Origin: Betaproteobacteria bacterium
GTDB lineage: Bacteria > Pseudomonadota > Gammaproteobacteria > Burkholderiales > SG8-41
DNA length: 64,000 bases
NCBI GenBank assembly: GCA_025363575.1
Contig: JANYDM010000021.1
Location: forward strand, 1 to 64,000
Direction: 5' to 3'
Shown here: piece by piece, positions 1 to 8,181 of the stretch
Layout of the letters: every line of letters begins with the position of its first letter
Position numbering within the stretch: the stretch's first letter is position 1
Made by a program: the position numbers and the translations under genes
Notes under the pieces: generated by a model
Told to the model about the DNA's origin: nothing
Databases searched by the model: none
Seen by the model: only the letters and a program-made list of their open reading frames with translations

Positions 1-45
1 CTCCGAAGCCGAAGGTCGCCCGTTCGAATCGGGCCGGGCGCGCCA
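1..45 (+). tRNA. tRNA-Arg (anticodon CCG), 3' part only
   Basis: The window opens inside the anticodon loop. Bases 1-7 read CTCCGAA, giving anticodon CCG at 3-5. The 3' anticodon stem follows at 8-12 and a five-base variable loop at 13-17. The T arm is GCCCG-TTCGAAT-CGGGC (18-34). The acceptor strand CGGGCGC (35-41), discriminator G and an encoded CCA (43-45) complete it. The acceptor strand and discriminator match those I recall for E. coli tRNA-Arg(CCG). The 5' half lies before the window. Confidence 0.88.
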
Positions 46-118
46 GATTCCAGAAGTGAAAAAACTTTCGCTTTCGTTCGACCGCCTTTCGTGCGGGCGG
101 CGATTGCGGGGCGCTGCG

Positions 119-952
119 TCACGCACGACGATGGAGTATGGTCTGCCAGCGCGCCTCATTGGCGGCTGCATCGTTCCACTGTGCGCCGAGTTCGTCTGCC
201 AGTGCGTCCGCGGTCGCGTGCAGGTATCTCTGCGTGAAAAAATCCGCCACGACGTTGCTCATATAGTTGACGCCGAATGCGCGGCTGCCGGTGCGCAGTA
301 CAAACTCCGCGCCGGCGATGGCCAGACCGAGTCGCGGGTCGCGCCGGGCCAGAAAATTCGACCACGTGTGTTGCAGCACCTGCCAGTGCATGTTGGCCTT
401 TTCGATTATTTTTTTGGCGCTTTCGCGGTCGTCCTGAATGGCTTTCATCGCACGGTGCACGCCGAAGCGAAATGCCTGCAAAGGCAAGGGATCCGGACTG
501 TGTATGGCCAGCGCCGCCTGGCGGTCAGATACGTGCACGTTCTTGCCGACTATTCTGACGAGGGAATCGACCATCAGCCGATCGTCATGTTTCGGCCAGC
601 GCGCGCTGCTGCGGGTGATGACGAGGCCGGGTATCAGCGTGTCGGAGTACCAGTCGATCAGCTCGAACAAGAGCAGCGTAACGTCCGGGTTAGCGGCAAA
701 AAAATCCGCGACTTCCGTGAACGCGGAGTTGCGCACCAGCACCGTATCAGCGTCGATCTTGAAGAAAATGTCGAACTCGCCGGCGGCGTCCATGAAGCGC
801 GAGTACAAAGCCTCGTGCGCTTCCTTGTTGGGCCGGTTTTCAATCACGAACAATTCGTATTCGGCGTGCGTCTGCGCGCGCACGGCCGCGATCGCCTGAT
901 CGCGCTCATTCTCGCCCGAAGCGAGCATGCCCACTAGGATACGGTTGCCCAC
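119..952 (-). CDS. GT-A-type glycosyltransferase-like protein
   Basis: A 277-residue protein starting at GTG (952). The N-terminal beta strand and the acidic motif DAD at residues 67-69, in the context FKIDADTVLV, look like the nucleotide-sugar and metal-binding site of a GT-A fold glycosyltransferase. There is no signal peptide or membrane segment, so it should act in the cytoplasm on a surface glycan or its lipid carrier. It is divergent from the next two glycosyltransferase genes and convergent with the tRNA-Arg. The sugar and acceptor cannot be read from sequence. The call rests on the DxD-like motif and the context. Confidence 0.6.
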   Translation of the reverse strand: MGNRILVGMLASGENERDQAIAAVRAQTHAEYELFVIENRPNKEAHEALYSRFMDAAGEFDIFFKIDADTVLVRNSAFTEVADFFAANPDVTLLLFELIDWYSDTLIPGLVITRSSARWPKHDDRLMVDSLVRIVGKNVHVSDRQAALAIHSPDPLPLQAFRFGVHRAMKAIQDDRESAKKIIEKANMHWQVLQHTWSNFLARRDPRLGLAIAGAEFVLRTGSRAFGVNYMSNVVADFFTQRYLHATADALADELGAQWNDAAANEARWQTILHRRA

Positions 953-1066
953 TGAAATAGTCTGCGTCTATGATAAGGTATTCATCTATTCTGCCGGCGC
1001 CGTCATCCGGCTGGATTATACAGACGCCGTCCGCTTGTTCGGCCGCGCGCGACTCCTGGGGCAGGC

Positions 1067-2095
1067 GTGGAGATTGAATTCTGCAGTGTCGAGCAGTGGC
1101 TGGCGCGCGCCGAACGGCGTATCGCCTGCGACCTCGCGCCGTATCAGGTGCAGGATGGCACCGGCCAGGTCATCAGGATAAGGCCGTTCATTACTGCATG
1201 CCGCAATCTGACGATCCTCGGCGGCGACTGGATCCCGATCCGCGACGACGGCATCGCGCTGCTCGAGCAGATGGTGCACACCCCCGGCCTCTACCTGCAG
1301 AAGGCGCGGAACATCAGCCAGCGCGCGGACAAGATCGTTGCGAATATCAAATCCGTCATCGAATATCCGGGCGACGTCATCCTGGTTGGCGGCGACACCA
1401 ATTACTATCATTGGCTGATCGATTATCTGCCGCGGCTGCTGCTGGCAAGAAAATTTGCCGGCGAAGGGGATTACCGTATTGTCATCAACACGCCCCTGCT
1501 GAAGTTTCAGCGCGAATCGCTGGCGTTGCTCGGCATCGACGAGCGCCAGCTGTTGCCGGTCGCGGATGGCGAAGCGGTCCGCGCGCGCACGACCCTTGTG
1601 CCGTCGCTGCTGGCGGCGACGACAGTTCCCCATCCGGCGGTGACGGCACTGCTGCAGGAAGCCTTTCCGCACCGGCACCATGCAGCCGGCGCACGCGTTT
1701 ACCTGAGCCGGCAGGACGCCACATCGCGTCAACTAGTGAATGAGAGCGAACTCATAGCGTTGCTTGAGCAATATGGCTTTGAGCGTCACGTTCCGGCCGA
1801 GCTGGATTTTCAGCGACAAATCGATATTTGCTACGGCGCGCAGGCATTGGTGGCGGTCCACGGCGCCGGCATGGCGAACCTGGTTTTTTGTCCGCCAAGC
1901 GCCAAAGTATTCGAGATATTTACACCGCTGCATAAAGTCACGTCGATGTTCATGCTGTCCCGGATCTGCAAGCGTAAACACACTTTCGTGAGGGCGCGCA
2001 ATGTGACGCTCGGCAGCGATGGCAACCCGCTGCTCGGCAATTGGGAAGTGGACCTTGAAGCGATGGAATCTGCTTTGCGCACGGCTTTGGATTAA
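1067..2095 (+). CDS. Glycosyltransferase family 61 protein (DUF563-like)
   Basis: A 342-residue protein starting at GTG (1067). It shows the marks of GT61-type transferases: NYYHWLIDYLPRL at 112-124, a VYLSR-x-RQLVNESEL block at 211-229, and the C-terminal HGAGMANLVFCPP segment from residue 265, which in this family lies in the nucleotide-sugar site. Bacterial members occur in capsule, LPS and exopolysaccharide loci, but the substrate here is unknown. The next glycosyltransferase begins 4 bases after its stop, so the two are probably co-transcribed. Confidence 0.8.
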   Translation: MEIEFCSVEQWLARAERRIACDLAPYQVQDGTGQVIRIRPFITACRNLTILGGDWIPIRDDGIALLEQMVHTPGLYLQKARNISQRADKIVANIKSVIEYPGDVILVGGDTNYYHWLIDYLPRLLLARKFAGEGDYRIVINTPLLKFQRESLALLGIDERQLLPVADGEAVRARTTLVPSLLAATTVPHPAVTALLQEAFPHRHHAAGARVYLSRQDATSRQLVNESELIALLEQYGFERHVPAELDFQRQIDICYGAQALVAVHGAGMANLVFCPPSAKVFEIFTPLHKVTSMFMLSRICKRKHTFVRARNVTLGSDGNPLLGNWEVDLEAMESALRTALD

Positions 2096-2099
2096 CGCC

Positions 2100-3125
2100 G
2101 TGGCGCAGACGCCCTTGCTGTCTGTATTCATCCCGACGTACAACGGCGCGAGCTATGTGCGGGAAGCGGTCGAGTCGGTGCTCGACAACGGTTTCAATGA
2201 TCTCGAGATCGTGATCATCGACGACGGATCGACGGACGCTACGGTCGACATTGTCGAATCGATACGTCATCCGGCTATTCGTCTCTCGCGCAATCCGCGC
2301 AACCTGGGCGTCGTCGCGACGCGCCAGCGCGGTGTGCCGCTCTTGCGCGGACGCTATGTTGCGCTGATCGACCAGGACGATATTGCCGTCCCCGGCCGGT
2401 TTCACGCGCAGGTTGACCGTCTCGCCACGGACGGCGGGCCGGACATCGTCGGCGGCGCGATTGAAAATTTCGGTGATTTCAGCAGCGAGAAATCCGCTTA
2501 TGCCAGCGATGCGGAGATACGGGCGGTGCTGCTGTTCAACGCGCCTATGGTTAATCCGGCGGTATGCATGAAGGTCGCGCCATTGCACGACGGCCGGCTG
2601 GCATACTCGGTCGAGGCGGGACCTGCCGCCGATTACGCGATGTGGGTCGATGCCACGCTGGCCGGCTTGCGTCTGGAGAATCTCGACCGTGTTGTTACGC
2701 GCTACCGGCGTCACGCCAGCTCGATGACGCACACGCATATCGATGAAATGCTCGCGTGCGCCTGCCGCGTGCGCAAGCGCGTGGTCGACGTCTATTTTCC
2801 GCAGTTTGCGGAAGCCGAGCGCACGGCCCTCGTCAATGCAATCGCGGGCGGATTCGATACTTTGGATGCCTGGCGCGATGAACTCGGCGCGCTGTCGCGC
2901 GCCGCCATGCAAGCTTGGCGCGTGCCGGGCGTCGACAACCGGCTGATGGTCAGATTGCTGTCAGAGCACGCCGTAAGATCGATCAAAAGCGCGCGGGCGC
3001 GGGGCGTGGTCAATTACGAGCTGCTTGAAACCATGACCGACGCCAACGAGCATTTCGCACAATGGCGCGCCGCCGACAGCGGGGCGCTGGACATGCGCAT
3101 CATGGCGCTTTTCCGCCAGGATTGA
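2100..3125 (+). CDS. Glycosyltransferase family 2 protein
   Basis: A 341-residue GT2 enzyme. I chose GTG 2100, four bases after the stop of the GT61 gene, because the fold begins right there with PLLSVFIPTYNG. An upstream ATG at 2019 would only add 27 residues overlapping the previous gene. The nucleotide-binding DDGS is at 41-44 and the metal-binding DQDD at 91-94. The C-terminal half is helical and divergent, which usually carries acceptor specificity. It is predicted to transfer a sugar from a nucleotide donor in the cytoplasm, probably for the same glycan as the GT61 protein. Donor and acceptor are unknown. Confidence 0.85.
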   Translation: MAQTPLLSVFIPTYNGASYVREAVESVLDNGFNDLEIVIIDDGSTDATVDIVESIRHPAIRLSRNPRNLGVVATRQRGVPLLRGRYVALIDQDDIAVPGRFHAQVDRLATDGGPDIVGGAIENFGDFSSEKSAYASDAEIRAVLLFNAPMVNPAVCMKVAPLHDGRLAYSVEAGPAADYAMWVDATLAGLRLENLDRVVTRYRRHASSMTHTHIDEMLACACRVRKRVVDVYFPQFAEAERTALVNAIAGGFDTLDAWRDELGALSRAAMQAWRVPGVDNRLMVRLLSEHAVRSIKSARARGVVNYELLETMTDANEHFAQWRAADSGALDMRIMALFRQD

Positions 3126-3153
3126 GCACGGTTTGCCCTACCCGGCCGCGCGG

Positions 3154-3660
3154 TTACGGCGCGGCTGGATGCGGGGCAGACGGCGAGGTCAGTCTGATGG
3201 CGACGGCTTTCAGGGTCTGCACATTGCCCCCGCCCACCCAGCGGTAATTGTCGTACGGGAACGGCGTCAGTGCGTAGGGCGGGTAATTGAACGCGCGGTA
3301 CGGGTAGCGGTAGCGCGGATAAAACCCGCTCGTATAGGCCGGGTCCCACACGCGCACCGGCGGCTGATACTCCGTGTTGACGTCGAGACGCACCAGCGCA
3401 TCGGCGCCCAGCGCCTGCGCGCGCTTGCGCGCTTCTTCCAGCAGCGGCGGTTCGCTGCCGCCGACCGCGCCGTGAGCTTCGATCAGCGCGATTTTCGTGT
3501 ACGGCTCCGACGGATATTCGAGCAGGATGACGGCATGCGCGGAGGGCGCGAATTTCTGCGTTGGATCCAGCACGGAAACATCCACTGCGACCGAGGCGCA
3601 GCCGGCCAGCGCGGCCGCGAGCAGCGCGGGAAAGAGGCGAAACAAGGGAGTCAGGCACAT
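3154..3660 (-). CDS. Putative outer-membrane or periplasmic lipoprotein
   Basis: A 168-residue protein. Starting at ATG 3660 gives a clean lipoprotein signal: Met-Cys-Leu-Thr, a hydrophobic stretch and the lipobox LAGC with Cys21. An upstream in-frame ATG (3762) would bury this signal, so I reject it. The mature part has an alpha/beta region followed by a segment rich in Tyr and Pro (about residues 115-150, PRYRYPYRAFNYPPY). I do not recognise a named family. It is convergent with the GT2 gene and divergent from the FAD enzyme. Confidence 0.7.
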   Translation of the reverse strand: MCLTPLFRLFPALLAAALAGCASVAVDVSVLDPTQKFAPSAHAVILLEYPSEPYTKIALIEAHGAVGGSEPPLLEEARKRAQALGADALVRLDVNTEYQPPVRVWDPAYTSGFYPRYRYPYRAFNYPPYALTPFPYDNYRWVGGGNVQTLKAVAIRLTSPSAPHPAAP

Positions 3661-3777
3661 AAGAAATTGGACACCGCGAGGCAGCGCGCGTTCTTTCGCT
3701 GCCATCATACGCGGCGACGGGGGACGCGGAAACGCGAACGTCGCGGCGTATCCGCACACCAAGTATCATCGACAGCG

Positions 3778-5391
3778 ATGTCCATTCCGGAAAAATACGA
3801 CGCCGTGATCATAGGCGGCGGCCATAACGGCCTCGTCTGCGCATGCTATCTCGCGGCAGCCGGTCTCAAGGTGCGGGTGCTTGAGCGGCGCGGCGTCGTG
3901 GGCGGTGCTGCGGTCACGGAAGAATTTTTCCCCGGCTTCCGCAATTCGACCGCCAGCTACACAGTCAGTCTGCTCCATCCGCAGGTCATCCGCGATCTGC
4001 ATTTGCACCGCCATGGCCTGCAGATAGTCGAGCGGCCGGTGGCTAATTTCCTGCCGCTCGCCGACAGTCGCTATCTGAAAATCGGGCCCACGCTCGAAGC
4101 CACGCAGCGCGAAGTTGCGAAGTTCTCGCGGCGTGATGCCGATGCGCTGCCACGCTACTACGCAATGCTCGACCGCGTGGCCGATGTCATGCGCGAACTG
4201 GCCGTGGAGACGCCGTCGAATGTCGGCGGCGGCGTGCGCGACGTGCTGGCGGCGCTGGCCGCAGGCAACCGCATGCGGCGCCTCGACATGCCGGCGCGGC
4301 GTGACGTGCTGGATCTTTTCACCAAAAGCGCTGGCCAATTGCTCGACGCGTGGTTCGAGTCCGGCGCGTTGAAAGCCGCGTTCGGCTTCGATGCCATCGT
4401 CGGCAATTTTGCGAGCCCCTACACGCCGGGCTCGGGCTATGTGCTGTTGCATCATGTGTTCGGCGAGGTCAACGGCAGGAAAGGCGCGTGGGGCCATGCA
4501 GTCGGCGGCATGGGCGCCATCACGCAGGCGATGGCCTCTGAAGCGCGCGCGCTTGGCGTCGAGATCACGACCGGCGCCGCGGTCGAGCGCGTGGTTATTG
4601 AAGACAAAGCCGCGCGCGCAGTGCTGCTCGCCGACGGCAGCAGGATCGCGGCGAATTGCATCGTCTCGAACCTGAGTCCGCGCCTGCTCTATCTGAACCT
4701 GATCGACGAGCATGAGCTCGACGCCGAATTTGTCGCGCGCATCCGTAACTATCGCTGTGAGTCGGCGACTTTTCGCATGAATGTCGCGCTCAGTGAATTG
4801 CCCGACTTCACGGCGCTGCCAGGACGCGCGCTGCAGGAGCACCACCAGTCGGGCATCATCGTGGCGCCTTCGCTGCAGTATATGGAACGGGCTTATTTCG
4901 ACGCACGCACATTTGGCTGGTCGCGCGAACCCATTGTGGAGATGCTGATACCGAGTACGGTGGACGCCACGCTGGCGCCGCCGGGCAAGCACGTTGCGAG
5001 TCTTTTCTGCCAGCACTTCAGCTACGCGTTGTCTGACGGCAAAACCTGGGACGACTGTAAACAAGCGGCCGCAGATCTCGTTGTCGATACAGTCAATCGG
5101 CATGCGCCGAATTTCAAGGCGAGCATGCTCGGGCAAAAAATACTGTCACCGCTCGATCTCGAGCGCGAGTTCGGTTTGATTGGCGGCGACATTTTTCATG
5201 GCGCATTGACACTCGATCAGCTCTACAGCGCGCGGCCAGTGCTGGGTTATGGTGCGTATCGCGGCCCGCTCGCGCATCTGTATATGTGCGGCGCGGGCAC
5301 GCATCCGGGCGGTGGGGTGTCGGGCGTGCCCGGCATGAATGCAGCGCGTGAAATCGCGCGCGACTGGCGGGCGGGCAAACTAAGATCGTGA
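3778..5391 (+). CDS. FAD-dependent oxidoreductase, PYROXD2/phytoene dehydrogenase-like
   Basis: A 537-residue flavoprotein. The start at ATG 3778 places the dinucleotide-binding motif IIGGGHNG at residues 11-18, as expected, with the strand-2 acidic residue Glu36 and the GG doublet of the FAD amine-oxidase fold just after it. The C-terminus carries the second FAD-contact segment GTHPGGGVSGVPGMNAA. Length and motifs fit the PYROXD2/CrtI-like family, whose bacterial members rarely have a known substrate. There are no carotenoid genes nearby, so phytoene desaturation is unlikely. No clear ribosome-binding site precedes the ATG. Confidence 0.8.
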   Translation: MSIPEKYDAVIIGGGHNGLVCACYLAAAGLKVRVLERRGVVGGAAVTEEFFPGFRNSTASYTVSLLHPQVIRDLHLHRHGLQIVERPVANFLPLADSRYLKIGPTLEATQREVAKFSRRDADALPRYYAMLDRVADVMRELAVETPSNVGGGVRDVLAALAAGNRMRRLDMPARRDVLDLFTKSAGQLLDAWFESGALKAAFGFDAIVGNFASPYTPGSGYVLLHHVFGEVNGRKGAWGHAVGGMGAITQAMASEARALGVEITTGAAVERVVIEDKAARAVLLADGSRIAANCIVSNLSPRLLYLNLIDEHELDAEFVARIRNYRCESATFRMNVALSELPDFTALPGRALQEHHQSGIIVAPSLQYMERAYFDARTFGWSREPIVEMLIPSTVDATLAPPGKHVASLFCQHFSYALSDGKTWDDCKQAAADLVVDTVNRHAPNFKASMLGQKILSPLDLEREFGLIGGDIFHGALTLDQLYSARPVLGYGAYRGPLAHLYMCGAGTHPGGGVSGVPGMNAAREIARDWRAGKLRS

Positions 5392-5538
5392 CGCGATGGG
5401 CCGCGCCATGATGTCGACCGTGCCGCCGGCGGCGAAAGGCAGCAGCATGCGGATGGGGCGGCTCGGCTAGTTGCCCTGCGCCTGGACGTTGCCGAGGATG
5501 GCGGCGCACGCGAACCACAGAAAAATTCTGATGAACAT
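5380..5538 (-). pseudogene. Remnant of a Bug/TctC-type solute-binding receptor gene
   Basis: Reading the minus strand from ATG 5538 gives a 23-residue secretion signal (MFIRIFLWFACAAILGNVQA, then QGN) ended by TAG at 5468-5470. The same frame continues after the stop with PSRPIRMLLPFAAGGTVDIM and ARPIA, which is the typical start of a mature Bug receptor (compare YPAKPVRLIVPFPAGGGLDI in the intact gene at 58671-59633). The frame then ends at 5380-5382, inside the tail of the FAD gene. The stop falls where these proteins have an aromatic residue, so a TGG-to-TAG change plus loss of the rest of the gene is the simplest reading. Confidence 0.75.
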
Positions 5539-5589
5539 GACCGGTATGATGAGTTTTCTGGAAGAAAAAATTATCGGTTAGACGACGGC

Positions 5590-6144
5590 TTACTTGCCCT
5601 GATAGTGCTGTGGCCAGCGTTCTTTCACCGCGGGGCCATCGTCCTTGTACGTGTGACAGGAATTTATCTGGTGAGGGCGTTTGCCAACCACTGCTTTGCC
5701 GGCGTTGCGCTTCTCGCGCGCGCGCCCGGTCGCCTGAAAGGCGGTCGTCCCGAGCGGCCCGAGCAGCTCGACGAGATGGGTGCAGCCTTTGATGCCGCCA
5801 AGGAGCTCCAAAGTTTTCTTGCGCCAGCCAGGGCCTATTGTCGCGCCTTTGAGTGCTTTGAAGTTGGGCGTTATCGCGCCGCAGGTCGGGTAGGGCCCTT
5901 CCTCGGTCACGGCTTCGGCATCGTGGATCAGCAGGTCGAGATCGACGGTAAGGCGCAGCCACATATCGTGCACCGGCTGGCCGGCCTCGCGCTCGCGGCC
6001 GCCGTTGCGGCGCGAATGCTTGTGCGTCTTGGTGTCGACGAGGTGGCCTTCGATGTCCCACAAGCCGTCTTCGCGCTCATAACCATGGCAATGGATAGTG
6101 CGGTTGTGTATGAGCGTGCGGGGCGCGGGCGCGGAAAGCGGCAT
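5590..6144 (-). CDS. DUF2889 domain protein
   Basis: A 184-residue protein beginning MPLSAPAPRTLIHNR, with the conserved GYEREDGLWDIEGHLVDTKT block at about residues 20-39 that marks DUF2889. Other conserved-looking stretches are MWLRLTVDLDLLIHDAEAVTEEGPYPTC and the Cys/His segment near residue 120 (GGIKGCTHLVELLGPL). It has no signal peptide or membrane segment. No biochemical role is established for the family. It lies a few bases downstream of the DUF1289 gene on the same strand, at the end of the leucine-degradation operon. Confidence 0.85.
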   Translation of the reverse strand: MPLSAPAPRTLIHNRTIHCHGYEREDGLWDIEGHLVDTKTHKHSRRNGGREREAGQPVHDMWLRLTVDLDLLIHDAEAVTEEGPYPTCGAITPNFKALKGATIGPGWRKKTLELLGGIKGCTHLVELLGPLGTTAFQATGRAREKRNAGKAVVGKRPHQINSCHTYKDDGPAVKERWPQHYQGK

Positions 6145-6147
6145 GTT

Positions 6148-6354
6148 TTACGACTCCTGTTGTTGCGTATGGTGCGGAAAAGGCGCGCCCTCTTTGCGTT
6201 GCGCGAGCTCGTCCAGCAGCGCGAGCTTTTGCGCGCGCGTGTAACTTGCCCATTTCGAGATCTCGTCGAGCGTGCGGTAGCAACCGCGGCAGATGTCGCG
6301 CGTTTCGTCCACTACGCAGATCCTGACGCAAGGCGACTCGACATCATCGTCCAT
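6148..6354 (-). CDS. DUF1289 small cysteine protein
   Basis: A 68-residue protein with four cysteines at 9, 13, 22 and 25 (SPCVRICVVDE, then DICRGCYRTLDEI) and a following WASYTRAQK segment, the complete DUF1289 pattern. The Cys-x3-Cys and Cys-x2-Cys pairs suggest a bound metal. It sits 9 bases after the HMG-CoA lyase gene and 3 bases before the DUF2889 gene, so all three are probably on one transcript. The function of the family is not known to me. Confidence 0.88.
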   Translation of the reverse strand: MDDDVESPCVRICVVDETRDICRGCYRTLDEISKWASYTRAQKLALLDELAQRKEGAPFPHHTQQQES

Positions 6355-6363
6355 GGCCGCGAC

Positions 6364-7275
6364 TCAGGCGGCACGGGTTTTGGCGGCGATGGCGCGCGCC
6401 GCGCGCGACAGCGTCGGGCGGCCGAGCACGCTGCAAATGAACTCTCCCGCTTCTATCAATTTAGCCATATCGACGCCGGTTTCAATGCCGAGGCCGTCGA
6501 ACATGTAAAGCATATCCTCGCTCGCGACATTGCCGGTCGCGCCTTTGGCGTACGGGCACCCGCCGAGGCCGGCGACGGAGCTGTCGAACGTGGCGACGCC
6601 GCACTCGAGCGCGGCCAGCGTGTTGGCGAGCGCCTGGCCGTAGGTGTCGTGAAAATGGCCGGCGAGTTTTTCGACCGGCACGTGCCTGGCGACGTCCTCG
6701 ATCACCGCGCGCGTTTTGCCCGGCGTGCCGGTGCCTATGGTGTCGGCGATGGTAATTTCGTAACAGCCCATCGCATAGAGCTCGCGCGCAACTCGCGTCA
6801 CCTGGGCGGGCTTCACTTCGCCTTCGTACGGGCAGCCGAGGCAGACCGAGACGTCGCCGCGCACCTTGATTCCGCGCGCAATCGCTTCGGCGCAAACCTC
6901 CGAAAAGCGCGCGAGCCCTTCGTCTATCGTGCAGTTCGTATTGCGCTTGGAGAATGCCTCGGTCACGGCGCCGAACACGACGACTTCATCGCAACCGGCG
7001 GCAATCGCGGCGTCCAGGCCTTTGCCATTGGGCACCAGCACGGGATAGCGCACGCCGGGCTTGCGCCGGATGCCGGCCATCACTTCGGCGTTGTCCGCCA
7101 TTTGCGGCACCCATTTCGGCGACACGAATGCAGTCGCCTGGACTACCGGCATTCCGGCGTCGGTCAACCGTTCTATGAGTTCGATCTTGACCGCCGTCGG
7201 CACGTTTTGCGCTTCGTTCTGCAGGCCGTCGCGCGGACCGACTTCGACCATTTTGACTTTTTTCGGGATGGACAT
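6364..7275 (-). CDS. liuE: Hydroxymethylglutaryl-CoA lyase
   Basis: A 303-residue class I aldolase-type lyase that splits 3-hydroxy-3-methylglutaryl-CoA into acetyl-CoA and acetoacetate, the last step of leucine breakdown. The start at ATG 7275 puts VEVGPRDGLQNE at residues 10-21, with catalytic Arg15 and metal ligand Asp16. GHFHDTYGQ supplies the metal-binding histidines, and VAGLGGCPYAKGATGN is the active-site Cys loop signature. A further upstream start would overlap the previous gene. It follows the liuC gene by 8 bases. The carboxylase alpha subunit that often sits between these two genes is absent. Confidence 0.95.
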   Translation of the reverse strand: MSIPKKVKMVEVGPRDGLQNEAQNVPTAVKIELIERLTDAGMPVVQATAFVSPKWVPQMADNAEVMAGIRRKPGVRYPVLVPNGKGLDAAIAAGCDEVVVFGAVTEAFSKRNTNCTIDEGLARFSEVCAEAIARGIKVRGDVSVCLGCPYEGEVKPAQVTRVARELYAMGCYEITIADTIGTGTPGKTRAVIEDVARHVPVEKLAGHFHDTYGQALANTLAALECGVATFDSSVAGLGGCPYAKGATGNVASEDMLYMFDGLGIETGVDMAKLIEAGEFICSVLGRPTLSRAARAIAAKTRAA

Positions 7276-7283
7276 TCCTGCCC

Positions 7284-8099
7284 CTAGCGCTTGCGCGCGG
7301 TCTTTTTCTTCACCATGGGCGCCAGCCACGCCGCTTTGCGTTTTTCGAGGAATGCTGTCAGGCCTTCCTGCGCTTCCGGCGTCGCGCGAATGTCGGCGAT
7401 GGTGTTGGCGGTATCGATGACGACAGCTTCGGTAATGCCCGCGCGCGCAACCCGGCTAATCTGTTGTTTAGCGGCGATGATCGCCAGAGGGCCGCCGCAG
7501 TACAGCTGCGACAGCATATCGCCTATGCGCGTGTTCAGCTTGTCGAGCTCGACGATGTCGTGCAGCAGCCCGATGCGGTACGCTTCTGCCGCATCGAATT
7601 CTTCGCCAGACATGAAGTAGCGCCGGGCGTGACGCTCGCCGATCGCCGCTACGACATAAGGGCTGATCATGGCCGGCACTATACCGAGCCGCACCTCCGA
7701 GAGCCGGAACGTGGTGTCGCGCGAGCCGATGGCGATATCGCAGGCGGCGACGAGGCCGACACCGCCGCCGCGCACCGCGCCGTGAACGCGCGCGATGGTC
7801 GGCTTTTTCAACGTATGCAAAGTGTGAAAAATCTGCGCGGAAGCGAACGCCGCCTTGCGGTTCTGCTCTTTGGTGAACCTGGCGCTTTTTTTCATGTGCC
7901 CGATGTCGGCGCCGGCGGAAAAACTCTTGCCTTGCCCCATTAGCACCACTGCGCGCACCTTGCGGTCGGCTTCGAGTAACTTGAGCGTCGCGATAAGCTG
8001 CGCGCCCATTTCCGGGTCGAACGCGTTATGCACCTCGGGGCGGTTCAGCGCGACGGTCGCGTTGCCGTTCTCGTCGATCTGGGTCAGGACTTTATGCAT
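7284..8099 (-). CDS. liuC: Methylglutaconyl-CoA hydratase (enoyl-CoA hydratase family)
   Basis: A 271-residue crotonase-fold enzyme that hydrates 3-methylglutaconyl-CoA to HMG-CoA. I chose ATG 8099 because the family N-terminus (VLTQIDENGNATVALNRPE) starts there; a frame open further upstream adds only junk. The oxyanion-hole segment GKSFSAGADIGHM is present. The first canonical crotonase glutamate is replaced by Gly in GGGVGLVAACD, while the second remains in LSEVRLGIVP, which matches my recollection of bacterial LiuC proteins. It lies between the carboxylase beta subunit and HMG-CoA lyase genes. Confidence 0.88.
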   Translation of the reverse strand: MHKVLTQIDENGNATVALNRPEVHNAFDPEMGAQLIATLKLLEADRKVRAVVLMGQGKSFSAGADIGHMKKSARFTKEQNRKAAFASAQIFHTLHTLKKPTIARVHGAVRGGGVGLVAACDIAIGSRDTTFRLSEVRLGIVPAMISPYVVAAIGERHARRYFMSGEEFDAAEAYRIGLLHDIVELDKLNTRIGDMLSQLYCGGPLAIIAAKQQISRVARAGITEAVVIDTANTIADIRATPEAQEGLTAFLEKRKAAWLAPMVKKKTARKR

Positions 8100-8181
8100 G
8101 AATTTTCCGGTCTCGCCGGCGGACTTTTCCGCGGGGGAAGACGGGATTATACGCGCAGCGACCGCGGGTTTCCGGCGCCCC

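Noticed and set aside
1..45. tRNA 3' end as an attachment site of an integrated element
   Set aside because: No second copy of the tRNA end and no integrase were seen in the window.
3133..3777. Upstream extension of the FAD oxidoreductase frame
   Set aside because: It runs antisense to the lipoprotein gene and adds about 215 Arg/His-rich residues without family similarity; the Rossmann motif demands a start at 3778.
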